Positions 26,031-36,800 of a stretch of DNA of 64,000 bases are shown piece by piece. The notes below the pieces were generated by a model, which saw only the letters and a program-made list of their open reading frames with translations, had not been told where the DNA came from and searched no databases. The stretch comes from Vibrio campbellii CAIM 519 = NBRC 15631 = ATCC 25920 (lineage in GTDB: Bacteria > Pseudomonadota > Gammaproteobacteria > Enterobacterales > Vibrionaceae): contig NZ_CP015863.1 in assembly GCF_002163755.1 (NCBI RefSeq), forward strand, positions 2,914,001 to 2,978,000, in the 5' to 3' direction. The position numbers and the translations under genes were made by a program. Position 1 is the first letter of the stretch, and each line of letters opens with the position of its first letter.

Positions 26031-28853
26031 ATGGATAAAATAGAAGTTCGTGGTGCCCGCACCCATAACCTCAAAGACATCAACCTCACTATCCCCCGCG
26101 ATAAACTGATTGTCATTACTGGTTTGAGTGGTTCTGGTAAATCCTCTCTCGCATTCGATACTTTGTACGCTGAAGGACAAAGACGTTACGTAGAGTCACT
26201 ATCAGCTTACGCGCGCCAATTTTTGTCTCTTATGGAAAAGCCAGATGTTGACCACATCGAAGGTTTGTCTCCTGCGATCTCGATTGAGCAGAAATCAACA
26301 TCACACAACCCACGTTCTACCGTCGGTACCATTACCGAGGTATACGATTACCTGCGTCTACTTTATGCTCGCGTTGGTGAGCCTCGTTGTCCGACGCACC
26401 ATACGCCTCTAGCCGCTCAAACCATCAGCCAGATGGTCGATAAAGTCTTAGAGTTGCCAGAAGGCAGCAAAATGATGCTACTTGCTCCTATCGTGAAAGA
26501 GCGTAAAGGTGAGCACGTTAAGACTTTAGAGAACCTTGCTGCTCAAGGTTTCATCCGCGCACGCATCGATGGTGAAACTTGCGATCTTTCTGATCCACCG
26601 CCGTTAGAACTGCACAAGAAACACACTATTGAAGTGGTTGTGGACCGCTTTAAAGTCCGCCCGGATTTGCAGCAACGTTTGGCTGAATCATTCGAAACCA
26701 CACTAGAGCTATCTGGAGGTATCGCTGTTGTTGCTCCAATGGACGGCGATGGCGAAGAGGTGATCTTCTCAGCTAACTTTGCTTGCCCTATTTGTGGCTA
26801 CAGCATGCAAGAACTTGAGCCTCGTTTGTTCTCATTCAACAACCCAGCAGGTGCGTGTGGCACTTGTGATGGTTTAGGTGTGCAGCAATATTTCGACCCA
26901 AGCCGAGTTATTCAAGATGAAACTCTGAGTTTGGCACAAGGTGCGATTCGAGGTTGGGATCAAAAGAACTACTATTATTTCCAGATGCTGACTGCGCTGG
27001 CAGATCATTACGACTTCGATCTTCACGCACCATTTAACTCTCTACCAAAGAAAACCCAAGACATCATTCTTAAAGGATCGGGGCGTACTGAAGTAGAGTT
27101 CAAGTACATTAACGATCGTGGTGACATTCGCGTTAAGCGCCATCCTTTTGAAGGGATCCTGAACACACTTGAACGCCGTTACCGCGATACTGAATCTAAC
27201 TCGGTACGTGAAGAGCTTGCGAAATACATCTCTACTAAGTCTTGCTCAAGCTGTGATGGTACTCGTCTACGCCTTGAAGCTCGTAACGTCTTTATCGCCG
27301 ATACGACACTACCGGAGATTGTTGAACTCAGCATCGCCGACGCATTGGAATTCTTCCACAGTTTGAAGCTCGAAGGCCAACGCGCCCAAATCGCTGAAAA
27401 AGTGATGAAGGAAATCAACGACCGCCTGCAATTCTTGGTTAACGTTGGTTTGAACTACCTCAACTTATCACGCAGCGCGGAAACCTTATCAGGCGGTGAG
27501 GCTCAACGTATTCGTTTAGCAAGCCAAATTGGTGCGGGTCTAGTAGGTGTTATGTACGTACTGGATGAGCCATCAATTGGTCTCCACCAGCGTGATAACG
27601 AACGTCTATTGAAAACTCTGACCCACCTAAGAGATTTAGGTAACACGGTATTAGTGGTTGAGCACGATGAAGATGCGATTCGTTGTGCTGATCACGTGAT
27701 CGATATCGGTCCAGGTGCCGGTGTACACGGCGGTAACGTGGTCGCTGAAGGTACTATGGACGAGATCATTGCCAATCCGAACTCGCTGACTGGTCAGTAC
27801 CTCAGTGGTGCGAAAGAGATTGCGGTACCAAAAGAGCGTACACCACGCGATCCAAAGAAAACCGTTGAATTAGTTGGCGCGACAGGTAACAACTTAAAGA
27901 ATGTCGACCTTTCCGTTCCTGTTGGATTATTCAGCTGTATTACCGGTGTATCCGGCTCAGGTAAGTCGACTCTGATCAACGATACCTTCTTTAAGATTGC
28001 TCATACCCAGTTGAACGGCGCAACAACGGCGCACCCTTCACCATACAAAGCGATCAAAGGTTTAGAGCATTTCGATAAAGTTATCGACATTGACCAAAGC
28101 CCTATCGGTCGTACACCACGTTCAAACCCAGCCACTTATACGGGAATCTTTACTCCGATTCGTGAACTGTTTGCTGGCACGCAAGAGTCGCGCTCTCGCG
28201 GTTACAAACCGGGGCGCTTTAGCTTTAACGTACGCGGAGGTCGCTGTGAAGCGTGTCAGGGTGATGGTGTAATCAAGGTAGAAATGCACTTCTTACCTGA
28301 CGTTTACGTTCCTTGTGATGTATGTAAAGGTAAACGCTACAACCGCGAAACACTTGAAGTACGTTACAAAGGCAAGACCATTGATGAAGTATTGGAAATG
28401 ACGGTAGAAGATGCACGTACTTTCTTCGATCCAGTTCCAGCAATTGCTCGCAAGCTGCAAACTCTGATGGATGTAGGCTTGTCTTACATTCGCTTAGGTC
28501 AAGCAGCAACTACGCTGTCAGGTGGCGAAGCTCAGCGTGTAAAACTGGCTAGAGAGCTGTCTAAGCGTGATACAGGCAAAACCTTATACATTTTGGATGA
28601 ACCGACAACAGGTCTGCACTTCCACGATATCCAGCAGCTACTAACTGTACTGCACCGTCTGCGCGACCACGGAAATACCGTTGTCGTCATTGAGCACAAC
28701 CTCGATGTCATTAAGACGGCAGACTGGATTATTGACTTAGGTCCTGAAGGTGGACAAGGCGGCGGTGAGATCATCGCACAAGGAACGCCTGAAGATGTGT
28801 ATCAGATCGAAGGTTCGCACACAGCTCGCTTCCTTAAGCCTATGTTGAAGTAG
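26031..28853 (+). CDS. uvrA: UvrABC excinuclease subunit A
   Basis: A 940-residue ABC-type ATPase that finds bulky DNA lesions and loads UvrB. The ATG at 26031 (MDKIEVRGARTHNLKDINL) gives exactly the E. coli length; an upstream TTG at 25998 is rejected. Walker A motifs are GLSGSGKSSL (about 31-40) and GVSGSGKSTL (about 640-649). Two LSGGEAQR signatures and the zinc fingers CPICGYSM and CEACQGDG/CDVCKGKR are present. It stands alone between two terminators, with a LexA-like site upstream. Confidence 0.98.
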   Translation: MDKIEVRGARTHNLKDINLTIPRDKLIVITGLSGSGKSSLAFDTLYAEGQRRYVESLSAYARQFLSLMEKPDVDHIEGLSPAISIEQKSTSHNPRSTVGTITEVYDYLRLLYARVGEPRCPTHHTPLAAQTISQMVDKVLELPEGSKMMLLAPIVKERKGEHVKTLENLAAQGFIRARIDGETCDLSDPPPLELHKKHTIEVVVDRFKVRPDLQQRLAESFETTLELSGGIAVVAPMDGDGEEVIFSANFACPICGYSMQELEPRLFSFNNPAGACGTCDGLGVQQYFDPSRVIQDETLSLAQGAIRGWDQKNYYYFQMLTALADHYDFDLHAPFNSLPKKTQDIILKGSGRTEVEFKYINDRGDIRVKRHPFEGILNTLERRYRDTESNSVREELAKYISTKSCSSCDGTRLRLEARNVFIADTTLPEIVELSIADALEFFHSLKLEGQRAQIAEKVMKEINDRLQFLVNVGLNYLNLSRSAETLSGGEAQRIRLASQIGAGLVGVMYVLDEPSIGLHQRDNERLLKTLTHLRDLGNTVLVVEHDEDAIRCADHVIDIGPGAGVHGGNVVAEGTMDEIIANPNSLTGQYLSGAKEIAVPKERTPRDPKKTVELVGATGNNLKNVDLSVPVGLFSCITGVSGSGKSTLINDTFFKIAHTQLNGATTAHPSPYKAIKGLEHFDKVIDIDQSPIGRTPRSNPATYTGIFTPIRELFAGTQESRSRGYKPGRFSFNVRGGRCEACQGDGVIKVEMHFLPDVYVPCDVCKGKRYNRETLEVRYKGKTIDEVLEMTVEDARTFFDPVPAIARKLQTLMDVGLSYIRLGQAATTLSGGEAQRVKLARELSKRDTGKTLYILDEPTTGLHFHDIQQLLTVLHRLRDHGNTVVVIEHNLDVIKTADWIIDLGPEGGQGGGEIIAQGTPEDVYQIEGSHTARFLKPMLK

Positions 28854-28871
28854 AAAAAACAGGTAAAGTAC

Positions 28872-28897
28872 AAAGACCAGCCAATGCTGGTCTTTTT
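28872..28897 (+). terminator. Rho-independent terminator of uvrA
   Basis: AAGACCAGC and GCTGGTCTT pair around CAAT-type loop bases and are followed by TTTT. Confidence 0.88.
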
Positions 28898-28920
28898 TCA
28901 TTCAAAACAACACAATAACT

Positions 28921-30705
28921 ATGGCAACTATACACGTCAGTGGAACTAAGCTTTCCCCAGGTAAAGTGCAAGTTCCTCTTAACCGCAAGTTTCTCATCGC
29001 GTTAGCAGCACTATTTCTGCTCGCGATGCATTTCTTCATGCCAAATCCGGGTGGCTCTGGACTAGCTCTGTCTTTCAATGCGACCACATGGATTGCGTTC
29101 AGCTTTGTACTCGGTATTGGCTGCTACCAACTTGCGACCAACCGTGTGTTACGTTATTCCAAATTAACAATCGGTCTGTTGATCAGTTGTATCATCATGA
29201 CGCTGTCCATTTTCTACCCCAACGCGGATAGTATGCTCGCCGTAAATAAGCTGATTGGCCTGTGGTGCGGTATGTTGTTCTTCGTCGTACTGCAACAATT
29301 CCATTTCAGTAATAAGCATCGCCAACGCTTGTTGTGGTTTATTGTCCTTGCTGTTGTTATCGAAGCGATTTTCGGCTTAACGCAATATCTTTATCTTAAA
29401 CCAGGAAACGTATTTGGATACGACACGGTAGCTAACCGCCCTTATGGCATCTTCCAGCAACCCAATGTCATGGCGAGTTTCCTTGCGACTGGTTTAGTGA
29501 TTGCCAGCTATCTACTCGCCCGACAACCTTACAAATACTCTCGTAAACTCAGCGATGTTTACCTGTTGTACGCCGTACCTGTACTGACACTGCCTTTGAT
29601 TGTTGCCCTTGCCTCTCGAACTGGTTGGCTAGCATCCATCATTGCCATTTTGCTAGTGATTCCATACATGTATCGCTTTGCAACACGTGCGCGCTTTGCT
29701 CGTTGGGTAATGGCTATGGCAGCAGGTCTAGCTCTGTCGGTTGTGGTAATAAATATTGCCTTTCCAGATGGAAGCGGCCTAGCCAGCGAAAAAGTGAACA
29801 TGGAGTCACCGCGTGCTTACACCTTCCCACAAACCTTGGATATGGTGATTGAGAAGCCATTCACTGGGTACGGTTACGGCAAGTTTGAGTCAGAGTACAT
29901 GCTATACACAGCACGTCAGCATGCACTTAATGAAAGCTATCCTGCGGGCTTGCCATCGATGGACCACCCGCACAATGAATTGTTGTACTGGGCGGTAGAA
30001 GGCGGATTGTTGCCAATTCTGGGGATCTTTTTAGCAATGGCATTGGTGTTGTATCGCATCTACCAAGCTAAACGCGGCACTCGTTTAGCACTGCTGGCAC
30101 TGTTTATTCCAATCGTGCTGCACTCGCAATTAGAATACCCTTTCTATCATTCATTGGTGCATTGGCTGATCTTTGTGATTCTACTTTATTGGGTCGATCA
30201 GCGAGTGTCTCGCTACCGACAAGCACCATTTAGCAAAGTAACCAAAAGTTTATTGCGAGTATGTAGCCTAGTCGTTCCGGCAGTATTTACCTTCTACATG
30301 GTTAGCGCATTGCACACCAACTATGTCTTAACCAAGTTTGAAACAACGCGCCCGACTAACCCGGACATCTTAAATCAGGTGACAAACCCTGTGGTTTGGA
30401 AAGATCGTTTCGATTGGGATGTATACAGTACTTTCTTAAACATCGGTTTATACAAGCAAGACCCTACCTTGATTCAGCCTTACATTGATTGGTCTTTGGA
30501 AATCATTAAAGACAAGCCACGCCCAGCGTTTTACAACAACTTGATACTGGCATATCAAGGGTTGGATGACACAAGCAAGGCGGAACAAATTCGTGCAGAG
30601 GCACAGTTCTTGTTCCCTAAAATTGATTTCAGTGGCGTCAACTATCAGCCGCCTTCCAAAGCAATCTCTGCTTCACCAGCACCGACTTCAGGTGCTGAGC
30701 AATAA
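28921..30705 (+). CDS. pglL: PglL-type O-oligosaccharyltransferase
   Basis: A 594-residue polytopic membrane protein that transfers a lipid-linked glycan en bloc to Ser/Thr of periplasmic proteins such as pilins. About 11-12 membrane segments precede a soluble C-terminal part (about 470-594). The N-terminal MHFFMPNPGGSGLALSFN is typical of PglL/PilO ligases. The Wzy_C/WaaL-like loop has the conserved HPHNELLYWAVEGG at about 350. V. cholerae has an active PglL homologue, and I recall it lying next to uvrA there too. The start lacks a clear ribosome binding site. O-antigen ligase (WaaL) is the alternative, but the PglL motifs favour glycoprotein synthesis. Confidence 0.85.
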   Translation: MATIHVSGTKLSPGKVQVPLNRKFLIALAALFLLAMHFFMPNPGGSGLALSFNATTWIAFSFVLGIGCYQLATNRVLRYSKLTIGLLISCIIMTLSIFYPNADSMLAVNKLIGLWCGMLFFVVLQQFHFSNKHRQRLLWFIVLAVVIEAIFGLTQYLYLKPGNVFGYDTVANRPYGIFQQPNVMASFLATGLVIASYLLARQPYKYSRKLSDVYLLYAVPVLTLPLIVALASRTGWLASIIAILLVIPYMYRFATRARFARWVMAMAAGLALSVVVINIAFPDGSGLASEKVNMESPRAYTFPQTLDMVIEKPFTGYGYGKFESEYMLYTARQHALNESYPAGLPSMDHPHNELLYWAVEGGLLPILGIFLAMALVLYRIYQAKRGTRLALLALFIPIVLHSQLEYPFYHSLVHWLIFVILLYWVDQRVSRYRQAPFSKVTKSLLRVCSLVVPAVFTFYMVSALHTNYVLTKFETTRPTNPDILNQVTNPVVWKDRFDWDVYSTFLNIGLYKQDPTLIQPYIDWSLEIIKDKPRPAFYNNLILAYQGLDDTSKAEQIRAEAQFLFPKIDFSGVNYQPPSKAISASPAPTSGAEQ

Positions 30706-30711
30706 ATACAA

Positions 30712-30738
30712 AAAAGCGAAGGTTATTCCTTCGCTTTT
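30712..30738. terminator. Bidirectional terminator between pglL and the aminotransferase gene
   Basis: AAAAGCGAAGG and CCTTCGCTTTT form an 11-bp stem around TTATT. Flanking A and T runs let it serve both converging genes. Confidence 0.88.
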
Positions 30739-30761
30739 CTTTACCTCATTACCGAGGCAGT

Positions 30762-31883
30762 TTATTCAGTCAGAGACTCTTCTAAAGCTCGCAAACACAA
30801 AGCTACATTTTCAGGTCGAGCACCATAGCCCATCAGTCCAATTCGCCATGCTTTACCAGCCAGCGCACCAAGACCTGCACCGATTTCTAGGTTATAAGTT
30901 TCAAGTAAGTGATTCCGCACTTTTGCTTCATCAATTCCTTCAGGGACATAAATCGCATTCAATTGCGGTAGTCGATACTCTTCTTCTACCACAAATTCAA
31001 AGCCTAGTTTTTGCAAACCTGCTTTAAGCTTCTCATGCATTAACTGGTGACGCGCCCACGCATTTTCTAAACCTTCATTCTTAAGGATAAGTAGAGCTTC
31101 ATGCAGGGCATACAAACTGTTCACTGGTGCAGTGTGGTGATAGCTGCGCTTTCCTTCTCCGCTCCAGTAACCCAATACTAAGCTTTGATCCAAGAACCAG
31201 CTTTGAACCGGTGTCGTTCTGGATTGAATCTTCTCAATAGCTGCCGGAGAAAGTGTCACAGGTGATAAACCTGGAACACACGAGAGACATTTTTGGCTAC
31301 CGGAATACACCGCATCTAACTGCCACTCGTCAACTTTAAGGGGCACACCACCAAGCGAGGTCACAGCATCGATAATCGATAACAAACCGTATTGCTTCGC
31401 AAGCTTGCTCAGAGCTTGAGCGTCACTTACCGCGCCCGTCGATGTTTCTGCATGAACAAAAGCAAGAATCTTAGCATCAGGGTGCTGTTTTAACGCTTCT
31501 TCAACTTTATCGACCGATACAGGCGTTCCCCACTCATCATCGACGACAACCGCTTTCCCACCAGCACGAACTACGTTTTCGCGCATACGCTCACCGAAAA
31601 CACCATTGCGGCAGACGATGACCTTGTCGCCCTTTTCAATCAGGTTAACAAAGCACGTTTCCATGCCCGCGCTGCCCGGCGCAGAAACTGCGATAGTAAA
31701 TTCATTTTCTGTTTGGAAAGCATATTTAAGCAGTTGTTTTAGCTCATCCATCATGGCGATGAAAAGTGGGTCTAAATGGCCAACTGTTGGTCGGCTAAGC
31801 GCTTGTAAAACTTGAGGGGAAATATCAGAGGGACCAGGTCCCATCAAAATGCGGTGGGGGGGGATAAAGCTTTGGATCGGCAT
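30762..31883 (-). CDS. Class V serine-pyruvate / alanine-glyoxylate aminotransferase
   Basis: A 373-residue PLP enzyme of the class V aminotransferase family that uses glyoxylate or pyruvate as amino acceptor. The ATG at 31883 (MPIQSFIPPHRILMGPGPSD) is chosen because AAGGAG lies six bases upstream; the longer reading frame adds 18 unlikely residues. Conserved features are GPGPSDISPQVLQALSRP (about 15-32), the PLP ring-stacking and phosphate region SAPGSAGMET, the DAVTSLGG Asp, and the Schiff-base Lys in YSGSQKCLS (about 193). The exact substrate pair (serine-glyoxylate versus alanine-glyoxylate) cannot be read from the sequence. Confidence 0.88.
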   Translation of the reverse strand: MPIQSFIPPHRILMGPGPSDISPQVLQALSRPTVGHLDPLFIAMMDELKQLLKYAFQTENEFTIAVSAPGSAGMETCFVNLIEKGDKVIVCRNGVFGERMRENVVRAGGKAVVVDDEWGTPVSVDKVEEALKQHPDAKILAFVHAETSTGAVSDAQALSKLAKQYGLLSIIDAVTSLGGVPLKVDEWQLDAVYSGSQKCLSCVPGLSPVTLSPAAIEKIQSRTTPVQSWFLDQSLVLGYWSGEGKRSYHHTAPVNSLYALHEALLILKNEGLENAWARHQLMHEKLKAGLQKLGFEFVVEEEYRLPQLNAIYVPEGIDEAKVRNHLLETYNLEIGAGLGALAGKAWRIGLMGYGARPENVALCLRALEESLTE

Positions 31884-32068
31884 GTCAGCTCCTTGATTGC
31901 AGTCATTCATCCTGAGCGTTATAAAAGTTCTATTCAAAGGGTTGGCTCAGGTATCGAAGTTTTCACCCTAATAGATTTTTCCTCTATCGGCAATTAGCCC
32001 TGAGTATAGAGGTCAAACCACTGTCACAAATTCGTTAATAAAAACTTTCATAATGGTTGAGATATTGG

Positions 32069-32097
32069 TTGACAATGTGACAGCAAAACCGTTCAAT
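32069..32097 (+). promoter_or_regulatory. Candidate lysC promoter
   Basis: TTGACA (32069-32074) and TTCAAT (32092-32097) are separated by 17 bases and lie just before the lysine riboswitch. The -35 is consensus. Confidence 0.65.
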
Positions 32098-32110
32098 GTT
32101 TAAGCTTTAT

Positions 32111-32287
32111 GCAGAAGAGGAGCACTGCCCAGGCAGGTGATTTGTGGAACCGCAATTCCAATACCAATCACTCAGGGGGAGTAGTGCCGAGGTAAGTCAA
32201 AGTTGCAGGATTTGGCTTGTCGGTTGACTTGGGTTGAGTCCCATCAACTGTCATCAGCGCCGTATGATGAAGAGCTTCTGAGGGTAA
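32111..32287 (+). ncRNA. Lysine riboswitch (L box)
   Basis: The leader of lysC carries the lysine-aptamer landmarks: P1 strand GCAGAAGAGGAGC (32111-32123) with closing CTTCTGAGGGTAAA (32275-32288), and the internal conserved segments ACTCAGGGGGAG and AGTGCCGAGGTAA near 32170-32195. These match the E. coli lysC aptamer in order and wording. Lysine binding should repress the downstream aspartokinase. I see no strong terminator between it and the GTG at 32410, so control is more likely through the ribosome binding site or RNA decay. Confidence 0.93.
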
Positions 32288-32409
32288 ATTTTCAAATTAC
32301 ATTCTAACTACCTCTCTATTTGCTCTGTTCCTTTCCTCACCAAACATCGGATGTATTAGGCAACCAATTAATTGTTGTTATTTTTTTCAGGAAGTCGTGG
32401 GAGAACGCA

Positions 32410-33762
32410 GTGAGCGCATTTAACGTAGCAAAATTCGGTGGAACCAGTGTTGCCAACTTTGAGGCAATGAGTCGTTGCTCCACTATCATAGAAAACAACC
32501 CAAATACTCGCCTTGTGGTTAGCAGTGCTTGCTCAGGTGTCACTAACCTATTGGTTGAACTGGCAAATGGTGTTCAAGACCAAGAACATCGTGCGGAAGT
32601 ACTTCAGAAACTAGCAGGCATCCACGAATCGATTCTGTCGCAACTTGAGGAGGCAACCGAAGCTGCGGCAGAGGTTTATTCAATTCTTGATACTGTCACT
32701 AGCTTGGCAGAGGCCGCTTCAATCCAAGCAAGCACGAAACTGACCGATCATTTAGTCGCTTGTGGTGAATTAATGTCGACTCATATCCTTTCGCAACTAA
32801 TGCGTGAGCGTGGTGTGAATGCAGTTCGTTTTGATATTCGCGACGTGCTAAAAACCGATGGCAATTTTGGTCGAGCTGAACCTAATGTCGAGACCATTTC
32901 ACAGCTAGCACAAGAAAGATTGGTACCCCTTTGCCAAGAATACGTGGTTATCACCCAAGGTTTCATTGGCTCAGATGAAGAAGGTAATACCACCACGCTT
33001 GGCCGTGGCGGCAGTGACTACAGTGCAGCACTCATTGCAGAAGGTGTGAAAGCAGCAGGTCTAGAGATTTGGACTGACGTTCCGGGCATCTACACCACTG
33101 ATCCACGTATCGCCTCAAAAGCAGCGCCAATCCCAGAGATCAGCTTTAGCGAAGCATCAGAGATGGCAAACTTTGGCGCAAAGATCCTGCACCCTTCAAC
33201 ATTGGTTCCAGCTCTTCGTCACGATATTCCGGTATTTGTTGGGTCATCTAAAGAGCCAGAAAAAGGCGGTACATGGATTCGCCACCAAGTAGAGAGCTCG
33301 CCTTTATTCCGAGCACTTGCTCTGCGCTGTAACCAAACCATGGTGACATTACGCAGTGCTAACATGTTCCACGCATACGGCTTCTTAGCGAAAGTGTTTG
33401 AGATCCTAGCGAAGCACAAAATCTCTGTAGATCTGATCACCACATCTGAAATCAGTGTGTCACTCACTCTTGATCAAACAGACACATCTGGTGGTGCTCC
33501 TCAGTTACCACAAGCCGCGCGTGAAGAGCTTGAAGAGCTGTGTAAAGTAGAAGTGGAACACGACCTATGTCTCGTCGCTCTGATTGGTAACAACATGAGT
33601 GAAAGCAAAGGCTATGCGAAGCAAGTATTTGGCACATTAGAAGACTTCAACCTACGTATGATCTGTTACGGAGCAAGCCCACATAACCTGTGCTTCCTTG
33701 TTCACGAGTCCGTATCTCGCCAAGCGATCCAAAAACTGCATACTGAATTGTTCGAGCAATAA
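32410..33762 (+). CDS. lysC: Lysine-sensitive aspartokinase III
   Basis: A 450-residue aspartate kinase catalysing the first step of the aspartate pathway to lysine, threonine, methionine and diaminopimelate. GTG 32410 (SAFNVAKFGGTSVANFEAM) is chosen from the family start and GGGAG seven bases upstream; the longer frame from 32320 runs through leader RNA. The kinase domain covers about 1-290 (KFGGTS; TLGRGGSDYSA; DPRI), then tandem ACT domains (about 310-450) bind lysine. The length matches E. coli LysC (449). A lysine riboswitch in the leader fits the isozyme assignment. Confidence 0.96.
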   Translation: MSAFNVAKFGGTSVANFEAMSRCSTIIENNPNTRLVVSSACSGVTNLLVELANGVQDQEHRAEVLQKLAGIHESILSQLEEATEAAAEVYSILDTVTSLAEAASIQASTKLTDHLVACGELMSTHILSQLMRERGVNAVRFDIRDVLKTDGNFGRAEPNVETISQLAQERLVPLCQEYVVITQGFIGSDEEGNTTTLGRGGSDYSAALIAEGVKAAGLEIWTDVPGIYTTDPRIASKAAPIPEISFSEASEMANFGAKILHPSTLVPALRHDIPVFVGSSKEPEKGGTWIRHQVESSPLFRALALRCNQTMVTLRSANMFHAYGFLAKVFEILAKHKISVDLITTSEISVSLTLDQTDTSGGAPQLPQAAREELEELCKVEVEHDLCLVALIGNNMSESKGYAKQVFGTLEDFNLRMICYGASPHNLCFLVHESVSRQAIQKLHTELFEQ

Positions 33763-33786
33763 AAACTCTTTCATTCACTAATAAAC

Positions 33787-33812
33787 AAGGGCTGCACATG
33801 GCAGCCCTTTTA
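33787..33812. terminator. Terminator between lysC and metH
   Basis: AAGGGCTGC and GCAGCCCTT form a 9-bp stem with an ACATG loop, then TTTAG on the plus strand. It may serve both converging genes. Confidence 0.85.
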
Positions 33813-33829
33813 GTTTCTATATGGTTTGA

Positions 33830-36800
33830 TTAACCGTTAATGTTGGGACCTAACCATTTCTCCGCTTCGATCCTATCCCAGCCTTTACGATCAGCATAAC
33901 TTTGCAACTGATCCTCTTGGATCTGAGCGATCGCAAAGTAACGAGAGTCAGGATGCGAGAAGTACCAGCCCGATACGGAAGCACCTGGGAACATCGCATA
34001 GCTCGATGTCAGTGACATACCGATATTTTCTTCAACATTCATCAGGTCCCAAAGTGGTCCTTTTTCAGTATGCTCTGGACAGGCAGGATAGCCCGGAGCT
34101 GGACGAATGCCTTGGTATTTCTCACGAATCAGTTCTTCATTCGACAGAGCTTCATCTGTAGCGTAACCCCAAATATCTTTACGCACACGCTCATGTAGAT
34201 ACTCAGCAAATGCTTCCGCCAGACGGTCCGCTACCGCTTGGATCATGATGGCATTGTAATCATCACCTTGCGCTTTGTATTCGTCAGCAAGTTCGCGTTC
34301 ACCGATACCGCCGGTTACAGCAAAAGCACCAACCCAATCGAGCTTACCAGACTCTTTCGGGGCAACATAATCCGACAGGCAGTAGTTGAAGCCTTTTGGT
34401 TTCTCCGTCTGCTGGCGCAAGTTATGCAGCACTTTCGCCACTTCTGTACGCGATTCGTCGGTGTAGACTTCGATATCATCACCCACGCTTGCTGCAGGGA
34501 ACAGGCCACACATGCCGCGCGCTTTGAGTAACCCTTCACGCTCAACACGATCTAGTAGTTCGTTAGCATCTTTGTACAGGCGTTGAGCCTCTTCACCCAC
34601 TTCTTCATGGTCAAAGATTGTTGGATACTTGCCGACTAACGACCAAGTCATAAAGAAAGGCGTCCAGTCGATGTACTTACGCAAAGTAGACACTTCAAAG
34701 TCATAAAAAATATGGATACCCGGCTTCACAGGAGCAGGAGGCGTATACTTATCCCAATCAATCGCGACTTTGTTCGCTCGTGCTTCTTCTAAAGTAACAG
34801 GCTTGGTGCGCGGCTTCTTGCGGTTATGCTGATCACGCACGCGTTCATAGTCCACGTCCAGCTTCTCAACAAAGCCAGGACGAAGTTCGTCTGAAAGTAA
34901 TGATGTGCATACACCAACCGCACGAGAAGCGTTATTGACGTATACCACTGGATTCTTGTAGTTCTGCTCAATCTTCACCGCCGTATGCGCTTTGGATGTT
35001 GTTGCACCACCAATCAGAAGTGGAAGATCGAAATCAAGACGTTCCATTTCTTTCGCGACATGAACCATTTCATCGAGGGACGGTGTGATCAAGCCAGAAA
35101 GACCAATGATGTCGACGTTTTCCTCTTTGGCTACCTTGAGGATCTTCTCACATGGCACCATTACGCCAAGATCGATGATCTCATAGTTATTACATTGCAG
35201 TACCACACCAACAATGTTCTTACCGATATCGTGTACGTCACCTTTAACCGTAGCCAGTAAGATCTTACCGTTGGAAGAACCCGCTTGCTTCTCTTGATTA
35301 ATAAAAGGCTCTAAGTGCGCCACAGCTTGCTTCATAACACGCGCAGATTTCACTACCTGAGGAAGGAACATCTTACCTTCACCAAATAAGTCACCCACCA
35401 CGTTCATGCCGTCCATCAATGGACCTTCAATGACTTCAAGTGGCTTAGAGGCATTAAGGCGAGCTTCTTCGGTATCTTCAACGATGAACTCCGTAATGCC
35501 TTTAACCAGCGCATGCTCTAGACGTTTTTCTACCGACCAAGTACGCCACTCTAATGCAGAAGCATCTTCTTCTTTGCCGACACCCTTTCCGGCGTATTCT
35601 GCCGCGATATCAAGTAGTCGCTCGGTCGAATCATGACGACGGTTAAGAACCACGTCTTCTACCGCCTCACGCAGCTTATCAGGAACGTTATCGTAAATTT
35701 CTAACTGACCCGCGTTCACAATGCCCATGTCCATACCATTTTTAAAACAGTGGTATAGGAATACCGCGTGAATCGCTTCACGGACGTAGTTATTACCACG
35801 GAATGAGAAGGAAACGTTAGAAACGCCACCGGAGATCATCGCGTGAGGCAAGTCGCGCTTAATGTCGGCAACCGCTTCGATGAAATCCACGGCGTAGTTG
35901 TTGTGCTCTTCGATGCCCGTCGCAACCGCGAAGATGTTCGGGTCAAAGATGATATCTTCTGGTGGGAAGCCGACTTCATCAACCAAGATACGATAAGCGT
36001 TAGTACAGATTTCTAACTTACGCTCACGTGTTTCTGCCTGACCAACTTCATCAAACGCCATAACGATAACTGCAGCACCATAGCGACGAATCAGTTTTGC
36101 TTGCTCAACAAACTTCTCTTTACCTTCTTTCAAAGAGATGGAGTTCACGATGCCCTTGCCCTGAATACACTTCAGACCCGCCTCGATAACCTCCCATTTA
36201 GAAGAATCGACCATGATAGGCACTTTGGAGATCTCAGGCTCAGAGGCACATAGGTTTAGGAAACGAACCATACAGGCTTCTGCATCCAACATGCCTTCAT
36301 CCATGTTGATGTCGATGATCTGAGCGCCGTTCTCAACTTGCTGACGAGCAACTTCCAGCGCTTCATCGTAAAGCTCTTCTTTGATCAGACGCTTAAATCG
36401 AGCAGAACCAGTTACGTTAGTGCGCTCACCCACGTTGATAAACAACGTCTCTTTTTCAATCGTAAGAGGCTCAAGACCGGATAAACGACACGCAACCGTA
36501 AGCTCAGGCAGATCACGAGGTTTTACACCTTCAACTGCCATTGCCATATGGCGAATATGCTCTGGCGTGGTACCACAACAACCACCAATTAGGTTGAGGA
36601 AACCACTCTCCGCCCACTCTTTAACGTGTTCCGCCATATCTTCAGGTGAAAGGTCATACTCACCAAACGCATTCGGTAGACCCGCATTTGGGTGAGTAGA
36701 AACAAAAGATTCCGAAATACGAGAAAGCTCTTCTACGTATGGGCGTAGTTCGTCAGGGCCAAGTGCACAGTTCAAACCAAATGAAATCGGGTTAACATGA

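Noticed and set aside
32320..32409. 30-codon extension of lysC
   Set aside because: It covers untranslated leader after the riboswitch and is not aspartokinase-like; GTG 32410 has a ribosome binding site and the family N-terminus.
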